Part shown: positions 33,134 to 39,662 of the stretch, piece after piece | Layout: each line of letters begins with the position of its first letter | How positions within the stretch are numbered: the stretch's first letter is position 1 | From: Spirochaetaceae bacterium | GTDB lineage: Bacteria; Spirochaetota; Spirochaetia; Treponematales; Treponemataceae | Length of the DNA: 39,662 nt | Assembly: GCA_017618015.1 (NCBI GenBank) | Contig: JAFZVC010000011.1 | Location: 1 to 39,662, forward strand | Reading direction: 5' to 3' | Translations under genes and position numbers: made by a program | Notes under the pieces: generated by a model | Told to the model about the DNA's origin: nothing | The model's input: the letters and a program-made list of their open reading frames with translations, nothing else | The model's database searches: none

Positions 33134-33162
33134 AGTATAGCGGAAACAGGTTGTTTTGTCAT
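33134..33162 (-). promoter_or_regulatory. Promoter of ddc, leaderless type
   Basis: On the minus strand: ATGACA (33162-33157, five of six), 17 bases, TATACT (33139-33134, five of six), then six bases to the ATG at 33127. Transcription should start at the start codon itself. Confidence 0.62.
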
Positions 33163-33174
33163 CGCATCTCTGCG

Positions 33175-34680
33175 TTATTGAATCTGTACGTTTTCTTCTG
33201 TCGCGTAAACGCTTTTTGGCGGAAGATCGTACTCATTAATCCAGATGTTTTTGCCGGCGTAATCCGCCTTGTAATAAACGCCGTTTTCTGTCTGAACCAT
33301 TTCTGTAAGCGTAATCAAATCGGTAGAGTTGTAGTCGCCGTTTCCTTTAAGAATCAGGTCTGCGCCTTTTGTGAAATTATCCGTAGAGTACGCTTTGCAT
33401 TCTCCGTTTAGAAGGAGATAATGCGGCAGCCGGATGTCGTAGAAAATCTCAGGCTCGACACGCTCGTTTCCAAAAATCAATGTGTATTCATTTTGGATTC
33501 CGTGATCAATTGAGCCTGCGAAAAGCCAGAATCTATTTAAAAAAGCCTTCTCTTCATCACTATCGTATTCCCAAACATCTTGCCAGCTAAAATCTTCTTT
33601 GTAATACATACAGTAATTGGTCGCTATGTCCAATTCCCCATGATGCCAAGTTTCATCCATGTAGGGATTAAAAAGATCAACATAAGTATCGCCTTCATAA
33701 TAATGACCCCAGAAATAACCGCTGTGGCAAGGCATTTTGTGATATAAGTATTCTGTATAAAGAGAGCCGCACTCGGTCCAGTCACAGTCATTCCAGCGTC
33801 CATAACGGACTTTATTGCTCCAGTCATTGTCATAATCATATCCGCCCTCGTTAAAGATGCGCTGTAAAGTAGAGGTGTCATACAACCAGACATAATTGTC
33901 TTCAACGTGAAGTGCTAAATTCCTGTATTCATAAGGGGAAATTAAATCATACTGAACGGAATTGGCGAAAATCTTATTCACGTAGTAATCGCCGTTAGAA
34001 AACTCCCTGATATTTTCCATCCAATAATCTTTTACAATAATCCACCAGTCCCAGTCATCTGCATATTCGGTATAGCCGAACAGTTCACTGGGCTCTGATT
34101 CTTCAATTTTTTCTATGGCAGGCTCGAATTGGCTGTTTTCCTTGAAATATGAGAATTTTGTGCTGTTAAGCTTTCTTATGTAATACCATTTTGTACCGCT
34201 TACGTCTTTTGTTTTGGACTCATCAGCTTCTACGATTTCGCTCGCAAAAAACTGTTCTGTGTTGTTTCCGTACAAAGGTGTGTCTGTGCCAAATCCGTCC
34301 TGCCTGATTACGTAAGCATTGGCGAACTTGTTTTTCATCACGTTGATATCGTTCAGATGGGTCGCGTGGCACCATCCTTTTGTGCCTGTGTAGCTGAGTT
34401 TGCCGCTTCTGTATTTAGCTTCGTCAAGGACTTCTACATAAACCCAGTTGCTTAATGTACCGTCTTTAACTTCTTCTTTGCCGATTTTTTTGATTGTAAC
34501 GACGGAATCTTTTGGGAGCGTCGCAGAAATGCTGCCTGATGCTCCTGCAGCTGGCTCTGATTTGAGCAAGCTAATCTGTTCTTTGGCTGTCATTATTTTG
34601 TCAAGCTCGACAGGCTTTGTAATCGCAAAACAAAATGCGCCTACCACTAAAAAAAGTAATAATGAAAGTGTTTTCTTCAT
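33175..34680 (-). CDS. Secreted protein with SH3b-like N-terminal part, function unknown
   Basis: A signal peptide ends at about residue 19 (LLFLVVGAFCFA). Residues about 30-110 look like a bacterial SH3 domain (LPKDSVVTIKKIGKEE, then NWVYVEVLDE, GTKGWCHATHL), possibly followed by a second copy (about 120-175, TPLYGNN and WYYIRKL). The middle (about 200-385) is extremely rich in Trp, Tyr, Asp and Glu (YADDWDWWIIVKDYWMENI, WNDCDWTECGSLYTEYLYH), as in carbohydrate-binding surfaces. SH3b domains often bind cell wall. No catalytic motif is recognised. AGGAG precedes the ATG. It stands alone; only 47 bases, holding the ddc promoter, separate it from ddc. Confidence 0.72.
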   Translation of the reverse strand: MKKTLSLLLFLVVGAFCFAITKPVELDKIMTAKEQISLLKSEPAAGASGSISATLPKDSVVTIKKIGKEEVKDGTLSNWVYVEVLDEAKYRSGKLSYTGTKGWCHATHLNDINVMKNKFANAYVIRQDGFGTDTPLYGNNTEQFFASEIVEADESKTKDVSGTKWYYIRKLNSTKFSYFKENSQFEPAIEKIEESEPSELFGYTEYADDWDWWIIVKDYWMENIREFSNGDYYVNKIFANSVQYDLISPYEYRNLALHVEDNYVWLYDTSTLQRIFNEGGYDYDNDWSNKVRYGRWNDCDWTECGSLYTEYLYHKMPCHSGYFWGHYYEGDTYVDLFNPYMDETWHHGELDIATNYCMYYKEDFSWQDVWEYDSDEEKAFLNRFWLFAGSIDHGIQNEYTLIFGNERVEPEIFYDIRLPHYLLLNGECKAYSTDNFTKGADLILKGNGDYNSTDLITLTEMVQTENGVYYKADYAGKNIWINEYDLPPKSVYATEENVQIQ

Positions 34681-34801
34681 TGTAAATCTCCTGAGTTAAA
34701 CGGAGTATAACGGAATAATTTGATTTTGTCATTCATCGGCAGAGAAAATTTTGGAAAAATATAGGAGATTAATAGCTTTTCGCGAAATCAATGCGGTTTT
34801 G

Positions 34802-34830
34802 TTGCAAAATTTTGAAATATATGCCATTAT
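34802..34830 (+). promoter_or_regulatory. Promoter of the SulP transporter gene
   Basis: TTGCAA at 34802-34807, 17 bases, CATTAT at 34825-34830. The octamer GTTGCAAA occurs twice, at 34801-34808 and 34831-34838, 30 bases (about three helical turns) apart and flanking the -10 region, so a regulator could bind both copies. Confidence 0.5.
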
Positions 34831-34851
34831 GTTGCAAATAAAGAGGTGTAT

Positions 34852-36555
34852 ATGTTCAAGCCTGAACTTCTTAACTGTGTAAAGCATTATAATGTAAAGA
34901 CTTTTTTGAGTGATCTCGTAGCTGGTGTTATCGTTGGCATTGTCGCTCTTCCTTTAGCAATCGCGTTTGCAATAGCGAGTGGTGTAAGCCCTGAACGCGG
35001 TCTTTTCACTGCTGTTGTCGCCGGTTTTTGTATCTCAGTTTTCGGCGGCAGTCGCGTGCAAATTGGCGGTCCAACAGGTGCGTTCGCTGTCATCGTATAT
35101 GGAATAGTGCAGCAGTACGGCTACTCCGGTCTTGCAATAGCAACCATAATGGCTGGCATTCTTCTTATTCTGCTTGGCGTTTTCAAGATGGGCGGTCTTG
35201 TAAAGTTCATTCCGTATACAATCGTCACCGGATTTACAGCCGGTATTGCTGTTACGATTGCCGCCGGACAGATTGGTGACTTTTTCGGGCTCACCCCTGA
35301 TTTTTCAACGCCAGTCGTCATTTTGGGCACTTCGTACGACAAAATGCCTGGCGACTTCCTTGGCAAAATAATCGTTTACGCGAAAAACTTTTCCACAATA
35401 AACTGGTATTCGTTCGGAATGGCGGCAATCTGTCTCGTAGTAATTTTCATATGGCCAAAAATCACAAAGCGTATTCCTGGCTCTCTTCTTGTCATTATCC
35501 TCGCGACTGTCGCGGACTTTATCATAAAGAACACGCTCGGCTGGCAGACAGCTACTATCGGAAGCAGATACGGCGAAATTCCGTCGTCCCTGCCTGCGCC
35601 ATCTTTGCCAGAGTTCAGCTTGGACACTATAACAAAGCTTTTCCCGTCTTCTGTTTCGATTGCCGTTCTCGCTGCTGTTGAGTCGCTTTTGAGTGCGGTT
35701 GTCGCTGACGGTATGACAGGTACGAAGCACGATTCAAACACGGAGCTGATTGCGCAGGGAATAGCAAACATGGCGAGCCCGCTATTCGGAGGTATTCCGG
35801 CAACAGGCGCGATAGCACGTACAGCGACGAACATCAAGAACGGCGGAAAAACTCCTGTCGCTGGTATTATCCACGCGGTCGTGCTTTTCCTTATACTTGT
35901 TGTTCTTGGACGCTTTGCCGTTTATATCCCGCTTGCATCACTCGCTGCAGTCCTTGTAAGCGTCGCATGGAATATGGCTGGCTTACCGGCTGTCCGCGCA
36001 CTTCTTAAAGGACAGAAATCAGATATCTGCGTCCTTGCCATCACGTTCCTTATTACGGTTTTCATCGACCTTACAGTCGCGATTGAAGTTGGACTCGGAT
36101 TTGCCGCTTTCTTCTTCATCAAAAAGATGATTGACGTTTCAGAAGTTCAGAACGACCGCGAGACACTTGTTGGCGGCATAAAAGCTGACGGCAAGGAAGA
36201 GACACTTGATATTCCTGCTGGAGTTCTTGTCTACGAAATAGACGGACCGCTCTTTTTCGGAACTGTGCGCAAGTTCGAGCTTGCGACGGAACGTGCCGAG
36301 ACAGGCTGTAAGGCTCTTATCTTCAGGATGCGGAACACAATCTACATTGATGCGGGTGGTCTTCGCGCGTTGGAGCAGTGTAAGGCAGCTTGTGACAGAA
36401 AGGGTATAACGATTATTCTTTCGGGTATTCATACGCAGCCGTATCTGTTGTGCGAGAAAACAGGCCTTGCAGAAAAAATCGGGCGCGAAAATATTTTCAA
36501 GACGATAGCAGAAGCACTTGAGCGCGCCAAAGAGCTGACAGTCGCGAAATACTAA
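34852..36555 (+). CDS. SulP/SLC26 family anion transporter with STAS domain
   Basis: Inner-membrane secondary transporter for sulfate, bicarbonate, carboxylates or similar anions. It has 567 residues: a short N-terminus, a 12-14-helix membrane domain with the signature region ASGVSPERGLFTAVVAGF, GGPTGAFAVIVYG and the GGIPATGAIARTATNIKNG loop, then a STAS domain from about residue 455 (LVYEIDGPLFFGTVRKF, TIYIDAGGLRALEQC). ATG 34852 is chosen over GTG 34846 because AAAGAGG stands five bases before it. The substrate cannot be told; no sulfur assimilation or carbonic anhydrase gene is next to it. It is separate from argF, which has its own promoter. Confidence 0.94.
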   Translation: MFKPELLNCVKHYNVKTFLSDLVAGVIVGIVALPLAIAFAIASGVSPERGLFTAVVAGFCISVFGGSRVQIGGPTGAFAVIVYGIVQQYGYSGLAIATIMAGILLILLGVFKMGGLVKFIPYTIVTGFTAGIAVTIAAGQIGDFFGLTPDFSTPVVILGTSYDKMPGDFLGKIIVYAKNFSTINWYSFGMAAICLVVIFIWPKITKRIPGSLLVIILATVADFIIKNTLGWQTATIGSRYGEIPSSLPAPSLPEFSLDTITKLFPSSVSIAVLAAVESLLSAVVADGMTGTKHDSNTELIAQGIANMASPLFGGIPATGAIARTATNIKNGGKTPVAGIIHAVVLFLILVVLGRFAVYIPLASLAAVLVSVAWNMAGLPAVRALLKGQKSDICVLAITFLITVFIDLTVAIEVGLGFAAFFFIKKMIDVSEVQNDRETLVGGIKADGKEETLDIPAGVLVYEIDGPLFFGTVRKFELATERAETGCKALIFRMRNTIYIDAGGLRALEQCKAACDRKGITIILSGIHTQPYLLCEKTGLAEKIGRENIFKTIAEALERAKELTVAKY

Positions 36556-36581
36556 TTCATATTTTTCGCAAATTTTGAATC

Positions 36582-36610
36582 TCGACAACATTTGAATCAT
36601 GTGCTACTAT
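36582..36610 (+). promoter_or_regulatory. Promoter of argF
   Basis: TCGACA (five of six) at 36582-36587, 17 bases, TACTAT at 36605-36610. Upstream, GCAAATTTTGAA resembles GCAAAATTTTGAA before sulP. Transcription would start near 36617 and run into the hairpin at 36633. Confidence 0.45.
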
Positions 36611-36632
36611 TGTTCTTTCTTATAAGAACCTG

Positions 36633-36661
36633 CATCCCCTGCGTGTTATGCGTAGGGGATG
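36633..36661 (+). promoter_or_regulatory. Leader hairpin in front of argF
   Basis: CATCCCCT (36633-36640) pairs with AGGGGATG (36654-36661), extended inward by four more pairs (two G-T), with loop GTTAT. No T-run follows. The ribosome binding site GAGGTGG (36676-36682) is 14 bases later. It may be a regulator-binding site or affect mRNA stability; it could also contribute to ending the sulP transcript. Confidence 0.55.
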
Positions 36662-36685
36662 TTTGAAGAAACACTGAGGTGGCAC

Positions 36686-37684
36686 ATGAACTTAAAAAAC
36701 AGAAACTTTTTAACATTAAAAGATTTTACTCCGGAAGAAATCACATATCTTCTCGATTTAGCCGCTGATTTTAAAGACAAAAAGAAGAAGGGTATCCCTG
36801 TCGATACACTTCGCGGTATGAATATCGCTTTGATTTTTGAAAAGACAAGCACACGTACAAGATGTTCTTTTGAGGTTGCCGCCCACGATTTGGGAATTTC
36901 GACCACATATCTTGCCGAAGGTTCACAAATGGGCAAAAAAGAAAGCATTGCAGACACGGCACGCGTTCTTGGACGCATGTACGAGGGCATTGAGTACAGA
37001 GGTTTCGAGCAGTCCATTGTCGAAGACCTTGCAAAATATGCGAAAGTACCTGTTTGGAACGGACTTACGAACGAATATCACCCAACACAGATGCTTGCGG
37101 ATATGCTTACGATACGGGAGCATTTCGGTAAGCTCAAAGGCTTGAAGCTCGTTTATTTCGGAGACGCGCGGTATAATATCGGAAACTCGCTTTCTGTCGT
37201 ATGCTCAAAGCTCGGACTAAACTTTACGGCATGTGCGCCAGAAAAATATTTCCCGTCAAAAGAGCTCCGCGACGAGTGCCAGAAATGGTGCAAAGAAAGC
37301 GGCGGATCAATTACATACACGACGGACATAAACGAAGCGACGAAAGACGCTGATATAATTTACACTGATGTTTGGGTTTCTATGGGCGAGCCTGATGAAG
37401 TTTGGGCGGAGCGCATTAAAGACTTAAAGCCTTATCAGGTAAATAAAGCCGTAATGAAGCTCGCAAAACCGACAGCTGTTTTCCTTCACGATTTGCCTTC
37501 ATTCCACAATCTGGAGACAAAAATCGGTAAGGAAGTCGGCAAAAAGTTCAATATCACTGAAATGGAAGTAACTGACGAGGTTTTTGAGTCCGAGCAGTCG
37601 CTCGTGTTTGACGAAGCTGAGAACAGAATGCATACGATTAAGGCAGTGATTGCGGCAACGCTCGGTTGGCAGCCCGCAAAGTAA
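36686..37684 (+). CDS. argF: Ornithine carbamoyltransferase, with HDLP in place of HCLP
   Basis: Makes citrulline from ornithine and carbamoyl phosphate, or runs in reverse in the arginine deiminase pathway (then arcB). 332 residues. Seen: carbamoyl phosphate loop STRTR (55-59), HPTQ, and the ornithine-specific DVWVSMG. The conserved HCLP motif, whose cysteine touches ornithine, reads HDLPSF here (Asp269). The C-terminal EVTDEVFESEQSLVFDEAENRMHTIKA matches catabolic-type enzymes. ATG 36686 is chosen because GAGGTGG stands just before it; the in-frame ATG at 36659 lies inside the leader hairpin. Biosynthetic or catabolic direction is not decided by context: no arcA, arcC or argG/argH gene is here. 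Confidence 0.92.
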   Translation: MNLKNRNFLTLKDFTPEEITYLLDLAADFKDKKKKGIPVDTLRGMNIALIFEKTSTRTRCSFEVAAHDLGISTTYLAEGSQMGKKESIADTARVLGRMYEGIEYRGFEQSIVEDLAKYAKVPVWNGLTNEYHPTQMLADMLTIREHFGKLKGLKLVYFGDARYNIGNSLSVVCSKLGLNFTACAPEKYFPSKELRDECQKWCKESGGSITYTTDINEATKDADIIYTDVWVSMGEPDEVWAERIKDLKPYQVNKAVMKLAKPTAVFLHDLPSFHNLETKIGKEVGKKFNITEMEVTDEVFESEQSLVFDEAENRMHTIKAVIAATLGWQPAK

Positions 37685-37720
37685 AGAAAAACCTCGCCAT
37701 TTTCGGCGAGGTTTCTTTTT
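37684..37720. terminator. Bidirectional terminator between argF and dat
   Basis: Stem AAACCTCGCC (37689-37698) with GGCGAGGTTT (37705-37714) and loop ATTTTC, with A's on the left and CTTTTT on the right. It serves argF and the convergent aminotransferase gene ending at 37734. Confidence 0.9.
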
Positions 37721-37733
37721 GGTAGCGTTGTCT

Positions 37734-39095
37734 TTATTTGTACTCTTTATCAACGGTAAGGACGCATTTTTCGAAGATTTCCATCGCTTTCTCGACGTCC
37801 TCGCGGCTTATATTGAGTGCGCACAAGCAGCGCATTACGGCACCGTTTCTGCCGCCTTTCTCTACGACAAGTCCGTTCTCAAAGCAAAGCTTCTGAACTT
37901 TTGCCGCTATGTCGCCACAAGCCGGTTTTGTGCCAAGCGCGTCAGCCGGGGCTTTCGGGTCGATGAACTCCGTTCCTACCATAAGACCTTTGCCGCGAAT
38001 ATCCCCGATAATCGAGACTTTGTCTTTAAGCGCAAGAAGACGATTTTTGATAATCTCGCCTTTTTCGGCGACATCGGCAAGGAACTCCGGCTTTGAAACG
38101 CGGTTCATTACGACAGTTCCTGCTCTCATAGCGAGCTGGTTTCCGCGGAATGTGCCTGCGTGCGCGCCAGCTGTCCATTTGTCGAGCTTTTTGTTGTATA
38201 TAACGACAGAAAGCGGCTGTGAGCCACCGATAGCTTTTGATGCGAGAATTACGTCCGGTACGATGCCAGCGTACTCAAATGCGAAGAACTTTCCGGAGCG
38301 TCCGATACCGCACTGAATTTCATCCACGATAAGCGGAATATCCAGTTCTTCTGTGACGCGGCGGATTGTCTGCAGGAACTTTACAGGAGCGGGAATTACG
38401 CCGCCTTCGCCCTGTATTGGCTCTATGATAACGGCAGCTGGCCTTGTTATGCCGCTTTCCGGGTCTTTGAGTGTTCTTTCAAAGAATGCGCATGCTGCAT
38501 CGACTCCGGCTTCCCCGCCGATTCCGAAAGGACAGCGGTAAGAGTACGGAAACGGGAAGAAATGGACATCCGGCATAAGCCCTGCAACCTTTGTCTTTGC
38601 ATTAAGGTTACCTGTGCATGCCAATGCTCCATGACCCATTCCGTGGTAGCCGCCCTGGAAAGCTATTATTGAAGAGCGTCCTGTCGCGGTTTTACAGAGT
38701 TTCAGTGCTGCGTCTGTTGCGTCTGTTCCTGACGGGCTGCAGAACTGTATTTTTGCGTTTTCTTTGAGTTCTTCCGGCAGAAGAGAGAGTAGCGTATGCA
38801 CGAACGTGTCTTTTACTGGAGTAGTTAAATCCAGCGTATGAAGCGGTGCATCGCTAGTAAGCATTTCAACCATCGCCTGATTTACTTCAGGATCGTTGTG
38901 ACCAAGTGCGAGAGTTCCGGCTCCGCACAAAAAATCCAGATACTTGTTCCCTTCGACATCCTCAACCCAGGATCCCTTGGCTTTTGCCAGTGCAAATGGA
39001 AATTTGCGGGGATAGCTGCGTGCGTTGGATTCAGTGGATTCCTGTCTGGTAATGTAATACTGATTGGTGCATTCAGATGCATTATTCTGAACCAT
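37734..39095 (-). CDS. dat: Diaminobutyrate-2-oxoglutarate aminotransferase
   Basis: Class III PLP aminotransferase that makes L-2,4-diaminobutyrate from aspartate semialdehyde with glutamate as amino donor. 453 residues. Seen: SPSGTDATDAALKLC, GGYHGMGHGALACTG, EPIQGEGGVIP, the PLP aspartate in IVDEIQCGIGRSGK, the PLP lysine in LASKAIGGSQPLS (Lys287) and GTFRGNQLAMRAG. This set fits the Dat group (diaminopropane pathway) and EctB. No ectA or ectC is present, and the diaminobutyrate decarboxylase lies 4.6 kb away, so 1,3-diaminopropane is the likely product rather than ectoine. GGAG lies about eight bases before the ATG. An acetylornithine aminotransferase role is less likely given the motifs. 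Confidence 0.9.
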   Translation of the reverse strand: MVQNNASECTNQYYITRQESTESNARSYPRKFPFALAKAKGSWVEDVEGNKYLDFLCGAGTLALGHNDPEVNQAMVEMLTSDAPLHTLDLTTPVKDTFVHTLLSLLPEELKENAKIQFCSPSGTDATDAALKLCKTATGRSSIIAFQGGYHGMGHGALACTGNLNAKTKVAGLMPDVHFFPFPYSYRCPFGIGGEAGVDAACAFFERTLKDPESGITRPAAVIIEPIQGEGGVIPAPVKFLQTIRRVTEELDIPLIVDEIQCGIGRSGKFFAFEYAGIVPDVILASKAIGGSQPLSVVIYNKKLDKWTAGAHAGTFRGNQLAMRAGTVVMNRVSKPEFLADVAEKGEIIKNRLLALKDKVSIIGDIRGKGLMVGTEFIDPKAPADALGTKPACGDIAAKVQKLCFENGLVVEKGGRNGAVMRCLCALNISREDVEKAMEIFEKCVLTVDKEYK

Positions 39096-39252
39096 CTACG
39101 TTCTCCATTACTGGGCAACAGCCAATCTGTTGCCATTGGGAAATACAAGCTGTCAACGGCAGTTAATTTTTCATTAAAATGTGAGATTGAGAGTACACTA
39201 TATTTCTTTTATGCACAATAGCCAAGAGCCATAAATATCGATTTTTTTTCAT

Positions 39253-39297
39253 ATGCAATCTCTAAAAAAACACGAAAGTGAGTTTTTAGAGATGCAT
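39253..39297. repeat. 45-base near-perfect palindrome upstream of dat
   Basis: ATGCA (39253-39257), bulged A, TCTCTAAAAA (39259-39268), two unpaired bases, CAC, loop GAAA, GTG, two unpaired bases, TTTTTAGAGA (39283-39292), TGCAT (39293-39297). It starts five bases beyond the DUF3737 stop. No T-run follows on the minus strand outside the stem, though the inner part on that strand ends in seven T, so it could terminate the DUF3737 transcript. The rest of 39096-39252 shows only the dat ribosome binding site. Confidence 0.65.
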
Positions 39298-39302
39298 GAA
39301 TC

Positions 39303-39662
39303 TTAACAGAGTTCTGTTTGTACAATCTCACACTTGCTGCAATCTTCCGTGATGATAAGCTGTTTCGCGCGGGGGAGTGTGATTTTTCCGCGTTTCGGGT
39401 TTTTGATGCTGTCAACCTCTGTCGTGATTTCTGCCTCGACTTCGGATTTCTCGAACGCAAGGTCGGTGTCTATCATCTTGCAGTTTATAAGTTTAAGGTT
39501 TGTGCAGTAGCAGAAAGGCTGCGTGCCGGTTATCGTGCAGTTAATAAGCGTAAGATGGTCGGAGTACCATGCAAGATATTCGCCGTTGATTACAGAATCG
39601 CGCACTGTTACGTTTTTGCTGTGCCAGAATGCGTCCTTTGTGATGAGATTGCAGTTGGACAT
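39303..39662 (-). CDS. DUF3737 family protein, 5' part beyond window
   Basis: Only 119 residues are visible, the C-terminal part of a family of usually about 280 residues. The beta-helix-like pattern of short strands is clear (KNVTVRDSVINGEYLAWYSD, LTLINCTITGTQPFCYC, LKLINCKMIDTDLAFEKSEV), with the ending typical of DUF3737. The ATG at the edge is probably an internal methionine. The function is unknown; such right-handed beta-helix proteins often bind sugars or act as pectate-lyase-like folds, but no catalytic residues are seen. Confidence 0.82.
   Translation of the reverse strand: MSNCNLITKDAFWHSKNVTVRDSVINGEYLAWYSDHLTLINCTITGTQPFCYCTNLKLINCKMIDTDLAFEKSEVEAEITTEVDSIKNPKRGKITLPRAKQLIITEDCSKCEIVQTELC

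Noticed and set aside
36686..37684. Putrescine carbamoyltransferase instead of ornithine carbamoyltransferase
   Set aside because: The ornithine-binding SMG motif is intact; the HDLP change alone is not enough to rename it.
37734..39095. Ectoine biosynthesis (EctB)
   Set aside because: No ectA or ectC is in the window, while a diaminobutyrate decarboxylase is.

Overview
The window looks like chromosomal DNA of a host-associated, anaerobic spirochaete, most probably a Treponema. This rests on the gene set: a DUF4912 gene next to a GH57-like gene, a DNA-binding-domain/PTS-IIA fusion like treponemal PtsN proteins, an ankyrin lipoprotein, many short secreted proteins of unknown function, a double-Cache chemoreceptor, and cysteine-rich flavin and Fe-S proteins. 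The genus is inferred; there is no rRNA to confirm it. I see no CRISPR array, insertion sequence, integrase or plasmid origin.

Layout, left to right. Positions 1-3400 hold the 3' part of gap (GAPDH) and a chemoreceptor, each with a terminator. Positions 3430-6750 (minus) hold a DEAD-box RNA helicase overlapping a YbiT-like ABC-F ATPase. Positions 6970-9940 (plus) are a sulfur-relay operon: an unusual MnmA-type tRNA thiolase, a NifS-type cysteine desulfurase and an IscU scaffold fused to a BFD-type [2Fe-2S] domain. Positions 10014-11947 (minus) encode a membrane-anchored propeller-like protein and a degenerate LytM-like protein. Then come cdd and the HTH-EIIA regulator (plus). Positions 13281-22254 (minus) are the most accessory-looking part: a transglutaminase-like exported protein, a 2,039-residue Sec-exported RHS/YD-repeat protein ending in an apparently intact M23 peptidase domain, a lipoprotein and a small secreted protein. 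The plus-strand block 22419-26182 has a cysteine-rich flavoprotein, a RluA-type pseudouridine synthase, DUF4912 and a GH57-like protein that lacks its catalytic glutamate. Positions 26188-30631 (minus) have a giant ankyrin lipoprotein and an overlapping DinB/DUF2156 pair. After a tRNA-Pro(GGG) come pyrE (plus), a group II PLP decarboxylase and a secreted SH3b-like protein (both minus), a SulP transporter and ornithine carbamoyltransferase (both plus), diaminobutyrate aminotransferase (minus) and a DUF3737 fragment at the right edge.

Themes. The aminotransferase and decarboxylase would together turn aspartate semialdehyde into 1,3-diaminopropane, with an ornithine carbamoyltransferase nearby, so the right part is nitrogen/polyamine metabolism. 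The RHS-M23 gene and the downstream lipoprotein resemble a toxin/immunity pair acting on peptidoglycan, exported by Sec rather than type VI secretion; this is the best candidate for an undescribed system. Several proteins keep a fold but lose catalytic residues (GH57-like, LytM-like, one ATP site of the ABC-F). Four genes have a good sigma-70 promoter whose -10 box ends only 6-10 nt before the start codon and have no Shine-Dalgarno, suggesting leaderless mRNAs. pyrE lies directly behind an intrinsic terminator, which suggests attenuation.
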